Shown in pieces: positions 9,197 to 16,869 of a DNA stretch of 49,238 nucleotides. Source of the DNA: Tannerella sp. Its GTDB lineage: Bacteria > Bacteroidota > Bacteroidia > Bacteroidales > Tannerellaceae. The notes under the pieces are model-generated. The model did no database searches, had not been told where the DNA came from, and saw only the letters and a list, made by a program, of their open reading frames with translations. How positions within the stretch are numbered: the first letter of the stretch is position 1; the number at the start of each line of letters is the position of its first letter. The position numbers and the translations under genes are program-made. The stretch lies in the NCBI RefSeq assembly GCF_030528505.1, contig NZ_JAUMYS010000013.1, forward strand, positions 1 to 49,238, given 5' to 3'.

Positions 9197-9258
9197 AAAA
9201 ACATGGGGGCTGGCAGTTCGTGTGCGAAAAAGTATTATCTTTGCACCCCCATGTTTTT
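9197..9258. promoter_or_regulatory. Inverted repeat enclosing the rpoD promoter
   Basis: The 13-nt arms AAAAACATGGGGG (9197-9209) and CCCCCATGTTTTT (9246-9258) are perfectly complementary. They flank a 36-nt segment that contains the -7 box TATCTTTG (9236-9243). The downstream arm ends 14 nt before the sigma factor ATG. It may terminate readthrough from htrA, act as an operator, or fold in the sigma factor leader. Confidence 0.6.
9236..9243 (+). promoter_or_regulatory. -7 promoter box for the primary sigma factor gene
   Basis: TATCTTTG followed by CACCCCC fits the Bacteroidetes consensus and places the start roughly 25 nt before the ATG at 9273. The -33 element is not clear (only TTC at 9217). 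Confidence 0.55.
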
Positions 9259-9272
9259 CAACTATTCATTGA

Positions 9273-10133
9273 ATGAGACAGTTAAAAATTACAAAATCCA
9301 TTACCAATCGCGAAAGCGCTTCGCTGGATAAGTATCTTCAAGAGATTGGTCGAGAAGATCTGATCACAGTCGAGGAAGAAGTAGAGTTGGCGCAAGCCAT
9401 CCGGAAAGGTGATCGGAGGGCGTTGGAAAAGTTGACTCGGGCTAATTTGCGTTTTGTGGTGTCTGTTGCCAAGCAATATCAAAATCAGGGGCTTAGTTTG
9501 CCCGATTTGATCAACGAAGGCAATTTGGGACTGATCAAAGCCGCAGAAAAGTTTGACGAGACGAGAGGATTCAAATTCATCTCGTATGCCGTATGGTGGA
9601 TTCGTCAGTCTATTTTGCAAGCATTGGCCGAGCAGTCACGTATTGTGCGTTTGCCGCTCAATCAGGTAGGCTCGCTGAATAAAATCGGCAAAGCCTTTTC
9701 ACGGTTCGAGCAGGAGAACGAACGGAAACCATCGCCCGAAGAGCTCGCTCAAGAGTTGGATATTCCCGTGGATAAGATTTCGGATACGCTCAAAGTGTCT
9801 GGACGTCATATCTCGGTGGATGCTCCGTTTGTCGAGGGCGAAGACAACAGCCTTTTGGATGTGCTGGTGAACGATGATGCTCCGAATGCGGATGGAACGT
9901 TGATGAACGAATCGCTGTCGAGAGAAATCGACAGGGCGCTTGCTACGCTGACCGAACGGGAAAGTGACATCATTAAGATGTTTTTCGGTATCGGATGCCA
10001 GGAGGTAACATTAGAAGAGATCGGCGATAAATTCGGGTTGACCCGCGAACGTGTACGCCAGATCAAGGAGAAGGCAATTAGGAGGTTACGGCAGGGAACG
10101 CGCAGCAGGTTGCTGAAAACGTATTTAGGCTAA
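9273..10133 (+). CDS. rpoD: Primary RNA polymerase sigma factor (sigma-70/RpoD)
   Basis: The 286-residue factor directs RNA polymerase to housekeeping promoters, including the TAnnTTTG boxes seen in this window. Region 1.2 spans about 17-50, region 2 about 54-124 with the conserved stretch ending [10 protein letters not shown], region 3 about 133-210, and region 4 about 222-275 with the helix-turn-helix [13 protein letters not shown]. Region 1.1 is absent and the protein is about half the length of proteobacterial RpoD. This is normal for Bacteroidetes primary sigma factors. Its own promoter lies within an unusual inverted repeat. A bidirectional terminator separates it from comEC on the other strand. 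Confidence 0.96.
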   Translation: MRQLKITKSITNRESASLDKYLQEIGREDLITVEEEVELAQAIRKGDRRALEKLTRANLRFVVSVAKQYQNQGLSLPDLINEGNLGLIKAAEKFDETRGFKFISYAVWWIRQSILQALAEQSRIVRLPLNQVGSLNKIGKAFSRFEQENERKPSPEELAQELDIPVDKISDTLKVSGRHISVDAPFVEGEDNSLLDVLVNDDAPNADGTLMNESLSREIDRALATLTERESDIIKMFFGIGCQEVTLEEIGDKFGLTRERVRQIKEKAIRRLRQGTRSRLLKTYLG

Positions 10134-10184
10134 GAAAAGAAAGCGTTTATCTTGGTGATGAGCAAACGTTTTCTAACGAAAAAG

Positions 10185-10222
10185 TCCCGGAAATGCAGTG
10201 TGTTTCCGGGATTTCTTTTTTT
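10185..10222. terminator. Bidirectional terminator between rpoD and comEC
   Basis: A 9-bp stem TCCCGGAAA/TTTCCGGGA (10185-10193 with 10203-10211) is followed rightward by a T-rich tract. On its left side an A-run serves as the T-run for minus-strand transcripts, so it can serve both converging genes. Confidence 0.8.
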
Positions 10223-10276
10223 GAAGAAAACAATGCAAAAGTGCGGTGATTCATGAAAGAGGGTAAGCCGGAATTT

Positions 10277-11539
10277 TTACCCCCATACGATCTGCCGACA
10301 CAACAGAAAAAGAAGAAGAAACAGGGCTGTAAACAAGAAACGGTTATTTTTCGAACGGAAATAGTATATCGCCAGAAGCATGATACCATATATCCCGATC
10401 AGCGTAATCCCGTCAAAACGTAGCGATAACGTAGCTCCCGGTACCTGACTGAAACGGTTCACCAGCCACATCATACCCTGCGTCAGCTGTTCGACCCATG
10501 TTTGCAGCACGGTTGCTCCGGGAACGGAAACCGGGAGCAGAATCCAGATCAGACATAAAGGGATCAGCAAGGTGGCGATGAGCGACAGAAACAAGTTGGT
10601 AAACAGGAAAACGGTCGAGCTTTGCCCGAAGTAATAGCAACAAAGCGGAAAGGTGCCGATTTGAGCCGCAACGGTAACCGTCAATATTCCCCAAGGAACG
10701 GCTATCAATGGGTTTCGGATTTCAAGCAGGCGGTATAAAGGAGGTTGCATATACAGAATGAAGAAAACGGCTGTGAAGCTCAGCTGAAAACCGACATCGA
10801 ACAGATAAAACGGATTGTAAATCAACATCAGCAATGCGGCGGCTGCCAGGGTGTTATATTTGTCCGGGGTGCGTTCAAAGACCTGTCCGGTTATGAAGAT
10901 ACTTAGCATCAGCGTAGCACGTACCGCCGGAGGAGAAAGTCCCGATATCGCCGCAAATGCCCACATCAAGGCCATCATCAGTACATACCGGAGCCACCGA
11001 AAAAAAGCTTGTTTGGGAAAAAAGGAAAAGCACACGGCTAAAAACCCGCATACGATCGCAACATGAAACCCGCTGACCGAAAGTAAATGGGCAACACCCG
11101 TAATTGAAAATCGACTTCGTATCTCGCGTGTCATCGTTCGCCGGTAGTTGACCGTAATGGTTGCCAATACGGCTTTCTCGCTGTTCGACAGTTGCAGCCG
11201 GTTTAATTTCTCAACAACTCGAAGCTGTATTTTCTGTGCTTCCTCTTGCAATCGGGAGGTATGCGGAGGTTCTGATAACCGACGCTCGGCTAAAGCGGTT
11301 GTCTGAATGGCCAGAAAAACAAACAGGCAAGCAATCAGTGCGCCTCCTATCCAACGCGAGTCGTATAAATATTCGGCATTTTTTCGTTTGGCAAAAAAAG
11401 AAAGAGATACCACGAGAATAACCGGCAGCAATAAAACGAACGACCAGCATTCGAGCGGAAAACAAATCTCCGCCAATATCCCAGTTATCCAAAAGAAAAG
11501 CGGCCTTACTAAAGGTCGCCTTTGTATTTCTTCTATCAT
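10277..11539 (-). CDS. comEC: ComEC/Rec2-type competence membrane protein, short form
   Basis: ComEC forms the inner-membrane channel that brings single-stranded DNA into the cell during natural transformation. The 420-residue protein is highly hydrophobic with about ten membrane segments. It carries the competence-domain signature around GVAHLLSVSGFHVAIV (about 149-164) and the downstream GLSPPAVRAT motif. The N-terminal OB-fold domain (DUF4131) is largely absent: only about 60 residues separate the first helices from the competence domain. The C-terminal metallo-beta-lactamase domain of classic ComEC is also missing. It follows rpe by 26 nt, so the two are probably cotranscribed. The assignment to the family is firm; activity in DNA uptake is inferred. 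Confidence 0.88.
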   Translation of the reverse strand: MIEEIQRRPLVRPLFFWITGILAEICFPLECWSFVLLLPVILVVSLSFFAKRKNAEYLYDSRWIGGALIACLFVFLAIQTTALAERRLSEPPHTSRLQEEAQKIQLRVVEKLNRLQLSNSEKAVLATITVNYRRTMTREIRSRFSITGVAHLLSVSGFHVAIVCGFLAVCFSFFPKQAFFRWLRYVLMMALMWAFAAISGLSPPAVRATLMLSIFITGQVFERTPDKYNTLAAAALLMLIYNPFYLFDVGFQLSFTAVFFILYMQPPLYRLLEIRNPLIAVPWGILTVTVAAQIGTFPLCCYYFGQSSTVFLFTNLFLSLIATLLIPLCLIWILLPVSVPGATVLQTWVEQLTQGMMWLVNRFSQVPGATLSLRFDGITLIGIYGIMLLAIYYFRSKNNRFLFTALFLLLFLLCRQIVWG

Positions 11540-11565
11540 AAAAACGGGATGTATGGAGTAAAAGA

Positions 11566-12216
11566 CTACAATGCCTTCAATTCCCGGATGGTCTCAATCG
11601 GATCTGAAGATTTGAAGACGTAACTACCTGCTACGAGCACGTCGGCGCCGGCGTCCAGTAAAGGCCGAGCCGTTTCCCTATTCACCCCGCCGTCGACTTC
11701 GATGAGCGTAGACAGGCCTCGCGCCGTGATCATCTGTTTGAGCTTGGCTACTTTAAGCACCGAATGTTTGATGAACGACTGGGCTGCATAACCGGGATTG
11801 ACCGACATGAGCAATACCATGTCCACATCCTGAATGATATCTTCGAGCAAACCGACCGGCGTATGCGGATTCAGTGTCACACCGGCTTTCATGCCTGCGT
11901 CTTTAATCGCATGAATCGTACGGTGCAGATGGGTGCATGATTCGTAATGTACATTCATCATGTATGCTCCTGCCGCAGCCACTTGGCGGATAAACTTTTG
12001 CGGCTCCACAATCATCAGATGTACATCCATCGGCTTGGTACAGGCTCCTTTCAAGGCATCCAACACGGAAAAACCGAACGAGATATTCGGCACGAACACT
12101 CCGTCCATCACATCCAGATGAAGCCAGTCCGCCTCGCTCCGGTTAATCATTTCGATATCGCGCTGCAAGTTCAGAAAATCGGCAGACAATAAAGAGGGGG
12201 CAATCTTATGACTCAT
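11566..12216 (-). CDS. rpe: Ribulose-phosphate 3-epimerase
   Basis: Interconverts ribulose 5-phosphate and xylulose 5-phosphate in the pentose phosphate pathway. The 216-residue protein has the family length and motifs: APSLLSADF at the N-terminus, metal ligands His33 and Asp35 in LHLDVMDG, His66 in DVHLMI, the phosphate loop MSVNPGY with a slightly unusual AAQSF continuation, and Asp175 in EVDGGVN. The open frame extends 40 codons further upstream, but that extension is hydrophobic, unlike family members, and overlaps the promoter. The ATG at 12216 is therefore the start. It is the first gene of a likely rpe-comEC operon. Confidence 0.96.
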   Translation of the reverse strand: MSHKIAPSLLSADFLNLQRDIEMINRSEADWLHLDVMDGVFVPNISFGFSVLDALKGACTKPMDVHLMIVEPQKFIRQVAAAGAYMMNVHYESCTHLHRTIHAIKDAGMKAGVTLNPHTPVGLLEDIIQDVDMVLLMSVNPGYAAQSFIKHSVLKVAKLKQMITARGLSTLIEVDGGVNRETARPLLDAGADVLVAGSYVFKSSDPIETIRELKAL

Positions 12217-12237
12217 GATATATTCGTTATTTTCTTG

Positions 12238-12245
12238 CAAAGATA
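12238..12245 (-). promoter_or_regulatory. -7 promoter box for rpe
   Basis: On the minus strand TATCTTTG lies about 22 nt before the rpe ATG, between the upstream terminator and the gene. The -33 element is weak. Confidence 0.5.
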
Positions 12246-12274
12246 GCAAAAAGGGAGCAACTGTAACGACAAAC

Positions 12275-12322
12275 AAAAAAACTGTCGGCAGGTATGGAGG
12301 AATACAAGCCGACAGTTTTTTT
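12275..12322 (-). terminator. Terminator downstream of the 61-residue small protein gene
   Basis: A perfect 15-bp inverted repeat (12275-12289 with 12308-12322, GCCGACAG core) has A7 and T7 ends, so it can work in either direction. It separates the small-protein gene from rpe. Confidence 0.85.
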
Positions 12323-12344
12323 AAAGAGTCTGTCATAAAGGCAT

Positions 12345-12530
12345 TCAGTTCATCATAAACGAACCTAATTTGTCTGTTCCTAATTTTGGTTCATAGGCAT
12401 AGACCCGTGCAAACTGACGTATCCAGTCTAATGTCTCCCGGCGCGGTGCGGGAGTCTCAACGTTCATCCCCTTTACCTTCATGTTCTGATTCTCGTTTGC
12501 AACATACGGTGTACTCATTTTCATAGGCAT
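12345..12530 (-). CDS. Small conserved-looking protein of unknown function
   Basis: A 61-residue reading frame with no signal peptide or membrane segment. The core ETLDWIRQFARVYAYEPKL (about 32-50) looks like an amphipathic helix and resembles short Bacteroidales proteins I have seen, but I cannot name a family. It sits 96 nt downstream of the ECF sigma factor gene on the same strand and is followed by a strong terminator, which supports a real gene. Translation could begin at Met1 or at Met3. The function is unknown. A link to the sigma factor is only suggested by position. Confidence 0.6.
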   Translation of the reverse strand: MPMKMSTPYVANENQNMKVKGMNVETPAPRRETLDWIRQFARVYAYEPKLGTDKLGSFMMN

Positions 12531-12626
12531 TCTTGTTTTAAATTACTACAAGAAGAACGATGCCTGAGAGAAAATATTGTTGTCCGACCGTTTATTTTTT
12601 GCAAACGTTATGATGAGGCGGGAAGC

Positions 12627-13220
12627 CTATGCGATCGAAAGCTCAATCTGGTTTTCTTGCGCCATCCGGCGCATGTTCAGGATGGCGTAACGCATCCGTC
12701 CCAATGCCGTATTGATGCTTACTCCCGTACGATCGGCAATCTCTTTGAAGCTCATATTCTGATAATAACGCATCTCCAGTACCTCGCGCTGATTGTCAGG
12801 TAAATACTCCACCATTTTCTTGACATCGGAGAATATCTGAGCCTGTACCAGATGATCTTCGACCGTGCCTTCGCACAAACGCATGTCGTTGAACAAATCT
12901 ACTTCCACCTCGTCGTTCGAAATCGTGTTCTCGTTCCGTTCCTGACGGAAATGGTCAATAATCAGGTTGTGCGCGATGCGTGTGATCCAGGCTTTAAACT
13001 TGCCGTTTTCCGTATAACGTCCCTGTTTGATCGTCATGATCACTTTTACAAATGTCTCCTGAAAAATATCTTCCGTCAAGTCACGATCACGCACAATATA
13101 ATAGATATAGGCGTGTATGTTACTCTTGTAACGGTTCAACAAAACATCGAATGCTGCATTATTTCCTGTTGCATACATCACGACCAACTTTTCGTCGGCC
13201 ATCGATTTTAAATTTTTCAT
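12627..13220 (-). CDS. ECF-type RNA polymerase sigma factor
   Basis: The 197-residue protein has sigma region 2 at about 25-95 (DIFQETFVKV core and AWITRIAHNLIIDHFR promoter-melting helix) and region 4 at about 135-187 (LPDNQREVLEMRYYQNMSF, then an EIADRTGVSINTALGRMRY helix-turn-helix). Regions 1 and 3 are absent, as in the ECF group. No anti-sigma gene adjoins it, unlike the factor at 45617, so it may belong to the stand-alone Bacteroidales ECF group controlled by expression or other signals. A TTTTCTTTG box upstream could be a variant promoter. The family call is firm; the regulon is unknown. Confidence 0.92.
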   Translation of the reverse strand: MKNLKSMADEKLVVMYATGNNAAFDVLLNRYKSNIHAYIYYIVRDRDLTEDIFQETFVKVIMTIKQGRYTENGKFKAWITRIAHNLIIDHFRQERNENTISNDEVEVDLFNDMRLCEGTVEDHLVQAQIFSDVKKMVEYLPDNQREVLEMRYYQNMSFKEIADRTGVSINTALGRMRYAILNMRRMAQENQIELSIA

Positions 13221-13346
13221 TACGTCCTAAATATTGGTTTCAGAGTAATGTCTATGCAATAGGCAATTTGAATTTTAAATGATACTTTTTTATTTTTTAC
13301 GCAACAAAGAAAAGAAGAATTACAGAAGTGACCAAATTTTCATCTT

Positions 13347-13392
13347 AAAAAGATTCCCCGTTTTGTGTTTTTTGTACAAAACGGGGAATCTT
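13347..13392 (-). terminator. Strong terminator of the SRG-protein/FadL-like operon
   Basis: A perfect 17-bp stem (13350-13366 with 13376-13392, core ATTCCCCGTTTTG) and a 9-nt loop are followed on the minus strand by a U-run. It lies 38 nt past the stop codon of the outer-membrane protein gene. Confidence 0.88.
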
Positions 13393-13430
13393 AAGGACGA
13401 AACAGTCTTCTTCAGACAAATTCCTTATTA

Positions 13431-15041
13431 TTAAAACTTATAACCGAGCGTTAAGGCTATCCGTGTCGTGTTCGCTGTCACTTTGGCCGGCTCTGCATGA
13501 ACCGGTTTGATGTGATGTTTGGCGTCTTCGATAAAAACACTGGAAAACGGGTAGAGCTCTTCTTTCTGAGTCCGGTAGATGCAGGCCAAATCCATGTAGA
13601 AGTTCGGAGTGAAACGGTAGCCCAGCCCTGCCGTATAATAATGCGTCTGTCCTGCCGTCGTATAATGGGTTACGGTACCGGCCGTAAAGACTTCCTGCTT
13701 ACCCAGCGTTAATGTTTCTTGCATGGGAGACGGTTGCCATACATAGCCACCACGTATCGCAAATTGAGGCGTAACCCTGTATTCTGCACCGACTTTAAGC
13801 GTCTGGCCCATCTTGAAATCCCGTTTTACTTTCGTAGTAGTATTTTTATCGTATTCCGTCGCATTTTCATCTCCCAAACGCATCCCTTTGTAATTCGTCA
13901 ATTCATAATCCACACTGATAAGCGCCGATGTGCCGATAATCCCAGCCATGCTGAAAATCCAGCGATCAGGTGAACGAAACGAATAATGAAATGTTCCGCT
14001 AGGAGTTTTCGCATCCATTTTAGGCTTCTCTGTATCAGCCTTAATACGACTCTCGCCTCGGGCAAAAGCAAAATCCGTCATTTTATACCACTTGGGCGAA
14101 TTGTATGCGATACCGAAGCGAAAAGCCTGTATCGGACGAATGAGAACGCCTGCGTTGAGCGAATAACCCGTTCCGTTCGTTTCCAAAGCGTTTTCCATAT
14201 ATAAATAATCGCCTCCACCAAAGTCCTCATCATGCTTTGAATGCGATCGATAGTTGATATCGGAAAGTCCCAGCGTAGCTCCTAAAAAAACATGATCGGA
14301 AATATTGACTGACGCCGAAAAATTATACTCGCTAATCCAGCCGCTTTCCCGGATATGCATCATCGCTTCTTTCGGCGAGGCAGGGTTCCAGATACCGTTT
14401 CCGTCACGCTCTCCGAAAGTGTTATGATACACATCGTTCCATTTATACTTGGTGCCGAAGAAACCGGACTTATAGCTCAGAATAGACAACCAGTGAGCTT
14501 TTAACCTTGAATTCTGATAGGGATTATCGACGTTCAAATCTCTTTCGGGAATCCCGCCATCCTCGAATGCATTTGTTGCGATGGCAGCCGTATAGTCGGC
14601 CAATGAATATTTCGGATTGCCGACTGCCTGATAAGTACGGTAGAAATTCTTCATTCGGTTGTACGAAATCCCGAAATTCCAACCTTTAATCCCCGTGTCG
14701 TATCCTGTGGGAAAATATCCGACATACGATAAATTATCAAAATTCAATCGTGTACGGTTTTCTGATCGGTTGACTCCTGTCCAGTCCGACGACATATTGG
14801 CCATCGACAGATTCAAGGTGGTCTGTACTTCCGAACTGCGATATACACTCAGTCCGGCGGGATTATGAGACATGGCAGACATATCTCCGCCTAATGCCCC
14901 GAACGCTCCCCCCATACTCATCGACCGTGCTGTTCCGTTCAACTCTGTCTGTGAAGAGCGATAGGCGTCCATCTCGCTCTGTGCAAACAGCCATCCGCTG
15001 CTTAAAAACAATATGCCTATATACAATCCTTTAGCCTTCAT
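13431..15041 (-). CDS. OmpP1/FadL/TodX-family outer-membrane transporter
   Basis: A 536-residue protein with a signal peptide (about 1-20, ending WLFAQ), followed by the family's N-terminal hatch-like signature (ARSMSMGGAFGALGGDMSAMSHNPAGL, about 38-64). The many alternating beta strands end in a C-terminal aromatic (LTLGYKF). FadL-type barrels take up long-chain fatty acids and other hydrophobic compounds across the outer membrane; the substrate here is not known. It is second in a leftward operon after the Ser/Gly/Arg-rich protein gene. A perfect hairpin lies in the 105-nt gap between them, and a strong terminator follows. Confidence 0.88.
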   Translation of the reverse strand: MKAKGLYIGILFLSSGWLFAQSEMDAYRSSQTELNGTARSMSMGGAFGALGGDMSAMSHNPAGLSVYRSSEVQTTLNLSMANMSSDWTGVNRSENRTRLNFDNLSYVGYFPTGYDTGIKGWNFGISYNRMKNFYRTYQAVGNPKYSLADYTAAIATNAFEDGGIPERDLNVDNPYQNSRLKAHWLSILSYKSGFFGTKYKWNDVYHNTFGERDGNGIWNPASPKEAMMHIRESGWISEYNFSASVNISDHVFLGATLGLSDINYRSHSKHDEDFGGGDYLYMENALETNGTGYSLNAGVLIRPIQAFRFGIAYNSPKWYKMTDFAFARGESRIKADTEKPKMDAKTPSGTFHYSFRSPDRWIFSMAGIIGTSALISVDYELTNYKGMRLGDENATEYDKNTTTKVKRDFKMGQTLKVGAEYRVTPQFAIRGGYVWQPSPMQETLTLGKQEVFTAGTVTHYTTAGQTHYYTAGLGYRFTPNFYMDLACIYRTQKEELYPFSSVFIEDAKHHIKPVHAEPAKVTANTTRIALTLGYKF

Positions 15042-15071
15042 AAATTTTATTTGTCTGTTCTAAGTAAATCG

Positions 15072-15098
15072 ATTAAGGGTGCAAAATGCACCCTTAAT
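15072..15098 (-). repeat. Perfect intercistronic hairpin
   Basis: ATTAAGGGTGCA (15072-15083) pairs with 15087-15098 around an AAA loop, a 12-bp perfect stem. No U-run follows on the minus strand, so it looks like an mRNA-processing or stability element between two cotranscribed genes. Confidence 0.6.
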
Positions 15099-15146
15099 TT
15101 AATTCCGTGTTATCTTATTTTTTCTTTTTTTCTGCAAAGCGTTGTT

Positions 15147-16493
15147 TTATCGGCGGCCACCGCTCGAACCCGAACGGTTACTGCTGCTGCCGCCACCGCC
15201 ATAGCTTCCGCCACTCGAGCGACTGCTGCTTCCGCCAAAACTACTACCGCTGCTGTAGCTTCCGCTCGAACGGGTACTGCTGCCGCCGCTATAACTGCTC
15301 GAACGACTGCTACCTCCCGAATAACTTCCACCTGACGAACGACTGCTACCGAAGCTGCCGGAACGACTGCTTCCCGAGTAGCTGCCGCCGGAGTTGCCGC
15401 GCATACTGCTGGAGCCTCTGTCGCCTGAATAAGAGTCGGAACCGCGTGCCGTACGTGTCGTACGCATGCTGCTGCTACGGTTTGAGCTGCCCGAATACGG
15501 TTCATAGCCGGAGCGGCTGCTACCCGACGAACGGCTGCTGCCATAACTGCCCGAACGACTGCTTCCTACATACGCATCATCCGCACGCCCCGAACGGCTT
15601 GAATGTCCCATCGAACTTGAATTTCGGCCCGAAGCATCGCTGCTGCGCATGGATGAACTTCGTCCGGAAGAATATCTTTCTCCGTACGATGAATAACGGG
15701 AGGATGCGATCCCTTCGCGTGAGGATGAAGAAGTGCGATAGCTCGTCGAGCGGTTGCTGCCTCCTGTCATCCGACCATGCCCATAGCTCGGCCCCCAGCT
15801 GTAATAGCTGTCTCTGTAATACGGATAATAACGGTAGTGATAGCAGCTCCAGCAGCCTCCATAGTAACCACCGTACCACGGATCATACCACGGATCGTAC
15901 CAGCCGGCATAAAAACCGCCCCATCCCCATCCGAAGCTCCAGCCCCAATAAGGACGTCTCCATCGCCACGAATAAGGCGAGTAGTAGGTCCACGGATCAT
16001 ACCACGAATACCAGCTGTCCCATCCGTTGCCGATGTTGATGTTGATACTCACGTTTGACTCACCGTCGGAATAGTCGGTGTCGTATCCGTAGGAATAATA
16101 GCCGTCACTCAGATTCAATTCCACATTGTCTGCGCCGGCAATGGTGATTTTGCTGGGCGAATGGTAACGAACGATCCGTTCCGAATATTCGTTATCTGAA
16201 CGACGCTCTTGAATCGTGACCGTGTCGTCTGCCATCTCGTATGCATCATCTGCCCTTTCGTTGTATCGGCGATTATATGCATCCACGTCCATCTCTGTGA
16301 TCGAAGTCTGCCTCGCGGTAGCTCTTGAATCGGAAGAACCATAGGCCGAAGACATGTTCTGACGACTCGTCTTCTCCTTTTTCTTCGTCTTTCCGGAAGA
16401 GAAATACACATCATCGTAAAACTCTTCCTGCGCCATTGCACCGAATGCTAACGTAAGCATCACCATGATGGAAGTTAATTTCATTGTTTTCAT
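15147..16493 (-). CDS. Exported low-complexity protein, Trp/Tyr-rich then Ser/Gly/Arg-rich
   Basis: A 448-residue protein in three parts after a signal peptide (about 1-21, ending GAMAQ). Residues 23-157 are charged and ordered-looking. Residues 158-236 are extremely rich in Trp and Tyr, with repeated WYDPW units and two Cys in GCWSCYHY. Residues 245-448 are almost only Ser, Gly and Arg with a few Tyr and Met. The tail is very basic and should be disordered. I recognise no named domain. The composition suggests a surface, matrix or polyanion-binding role, which is inference. GAGGAG stands 8-13 nt before the ATG, a rare clear Shine-Dalgarno here. It is probably cotranscribed with the FadL-like gene. 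Confidence 0.82.
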   Translation of the reverse strand: MKTMKLTSIMVMLTLAFGAMAQEEFYDDVYFSSGKTKKKEKTSRQNMSSAYGSSDSRATARQTSITEMDVDAYNRRYNERADDAYEMADDTVTIQERRSDNEYSERIVRYHSPSKITIAGADNVELNLSDGYYSYGYDTDYSDGESNVSININIGNGWDSWYSWYDPWTYYSPYSWRWRRPYWGWSFGWGWGGFYAGWYDPWYDPWYGGYYGGCWSCYHYRYYPYYRDSYYSWGPSYGHGRMTGGSNRSTSYRTSSSSREGIASSRYSSYGERYSSGRSSSMRSSDASGRNSSSMGHSSRSGRADDAYVGSSRSGSYGSSRSSGSSRSGYEPYSGSSNRSSSMRTTRTARGSDSYSGDRGSSSMRGNSGGSYSGSSRSGSFGSSRSSGGSYSGGSSRSSSYSGGSSTRSSGSYSSGSSFGGSSSRSSGGSYGGGGSSSNRSGSSGGRR

Positions 16494-16869
16494 TTTCGTT
16501 TCTCCTCTATTTAAATTTATATTGCTTCTCGTTTATTTTTATTGTTAGACCTGATTCTACCGTTAAAGTTTAATGTTCGCCTGTCTTTGTCCGAAATAAA
16601 ACGTTTTTTCTCTGAAGACAAACATACAGTTTTTTCCGTATTCCAAGCAAGCGAATTAGAATATTTAACACAATCCATTGAGATACGGTTTCATAAGCAT
16701 GATGCAAAAGAGGTGTAAATGTGACGGGAGTAGACTGTTTTTTATGTTTTTTTAAGAGCAAAAACTTATCGAATATGGCTATGTTATTTTCAGAGAGCGA
16801 GCGTACGAGCACGAAGTCTTTTTGTTCCTCTTGTTCCTCAAATTCCTCAAATATGCTGCTTTGTGAATC
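16494..16869. other. Intergenic region between pdxH and the SRG-protein gene
   Basis: 376 bases without a gene I can support. It holds the leader of the SRG-rich protein gene and, just after the pdxH stop, a 9-bp micro-repeat (TTGTTCCTC twice, then AAATTCCTC, 16822-16848). I see no convincing terminator or promoter box. Confidence 0.6.

Noticed and set aside
12217..12336. Forty-residue N-terminal extension of ribulose-phosphate epimerase
   Set aside because: The extension covers the rpe promoter box and the upstream terminator, and family members begin at the later Met.
15107..16039. Long plus-strand frames opposite the SRG-rich protein gene
   Set aside because: Repetitive Ser/Gly/Arg codons read backwards give Cys/Ser/Asn-rich or Ala/Thr-rich frames without stops; the minus-strand frame has a signal peptide and Shine-Dalgarno.
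16570..16812. 80-codon minus-strand frame between pdxH and the SRG-rich protein gene
   Set aside because: No domain, no start signal and AT-rich codon use; it could not be supported as a gene.
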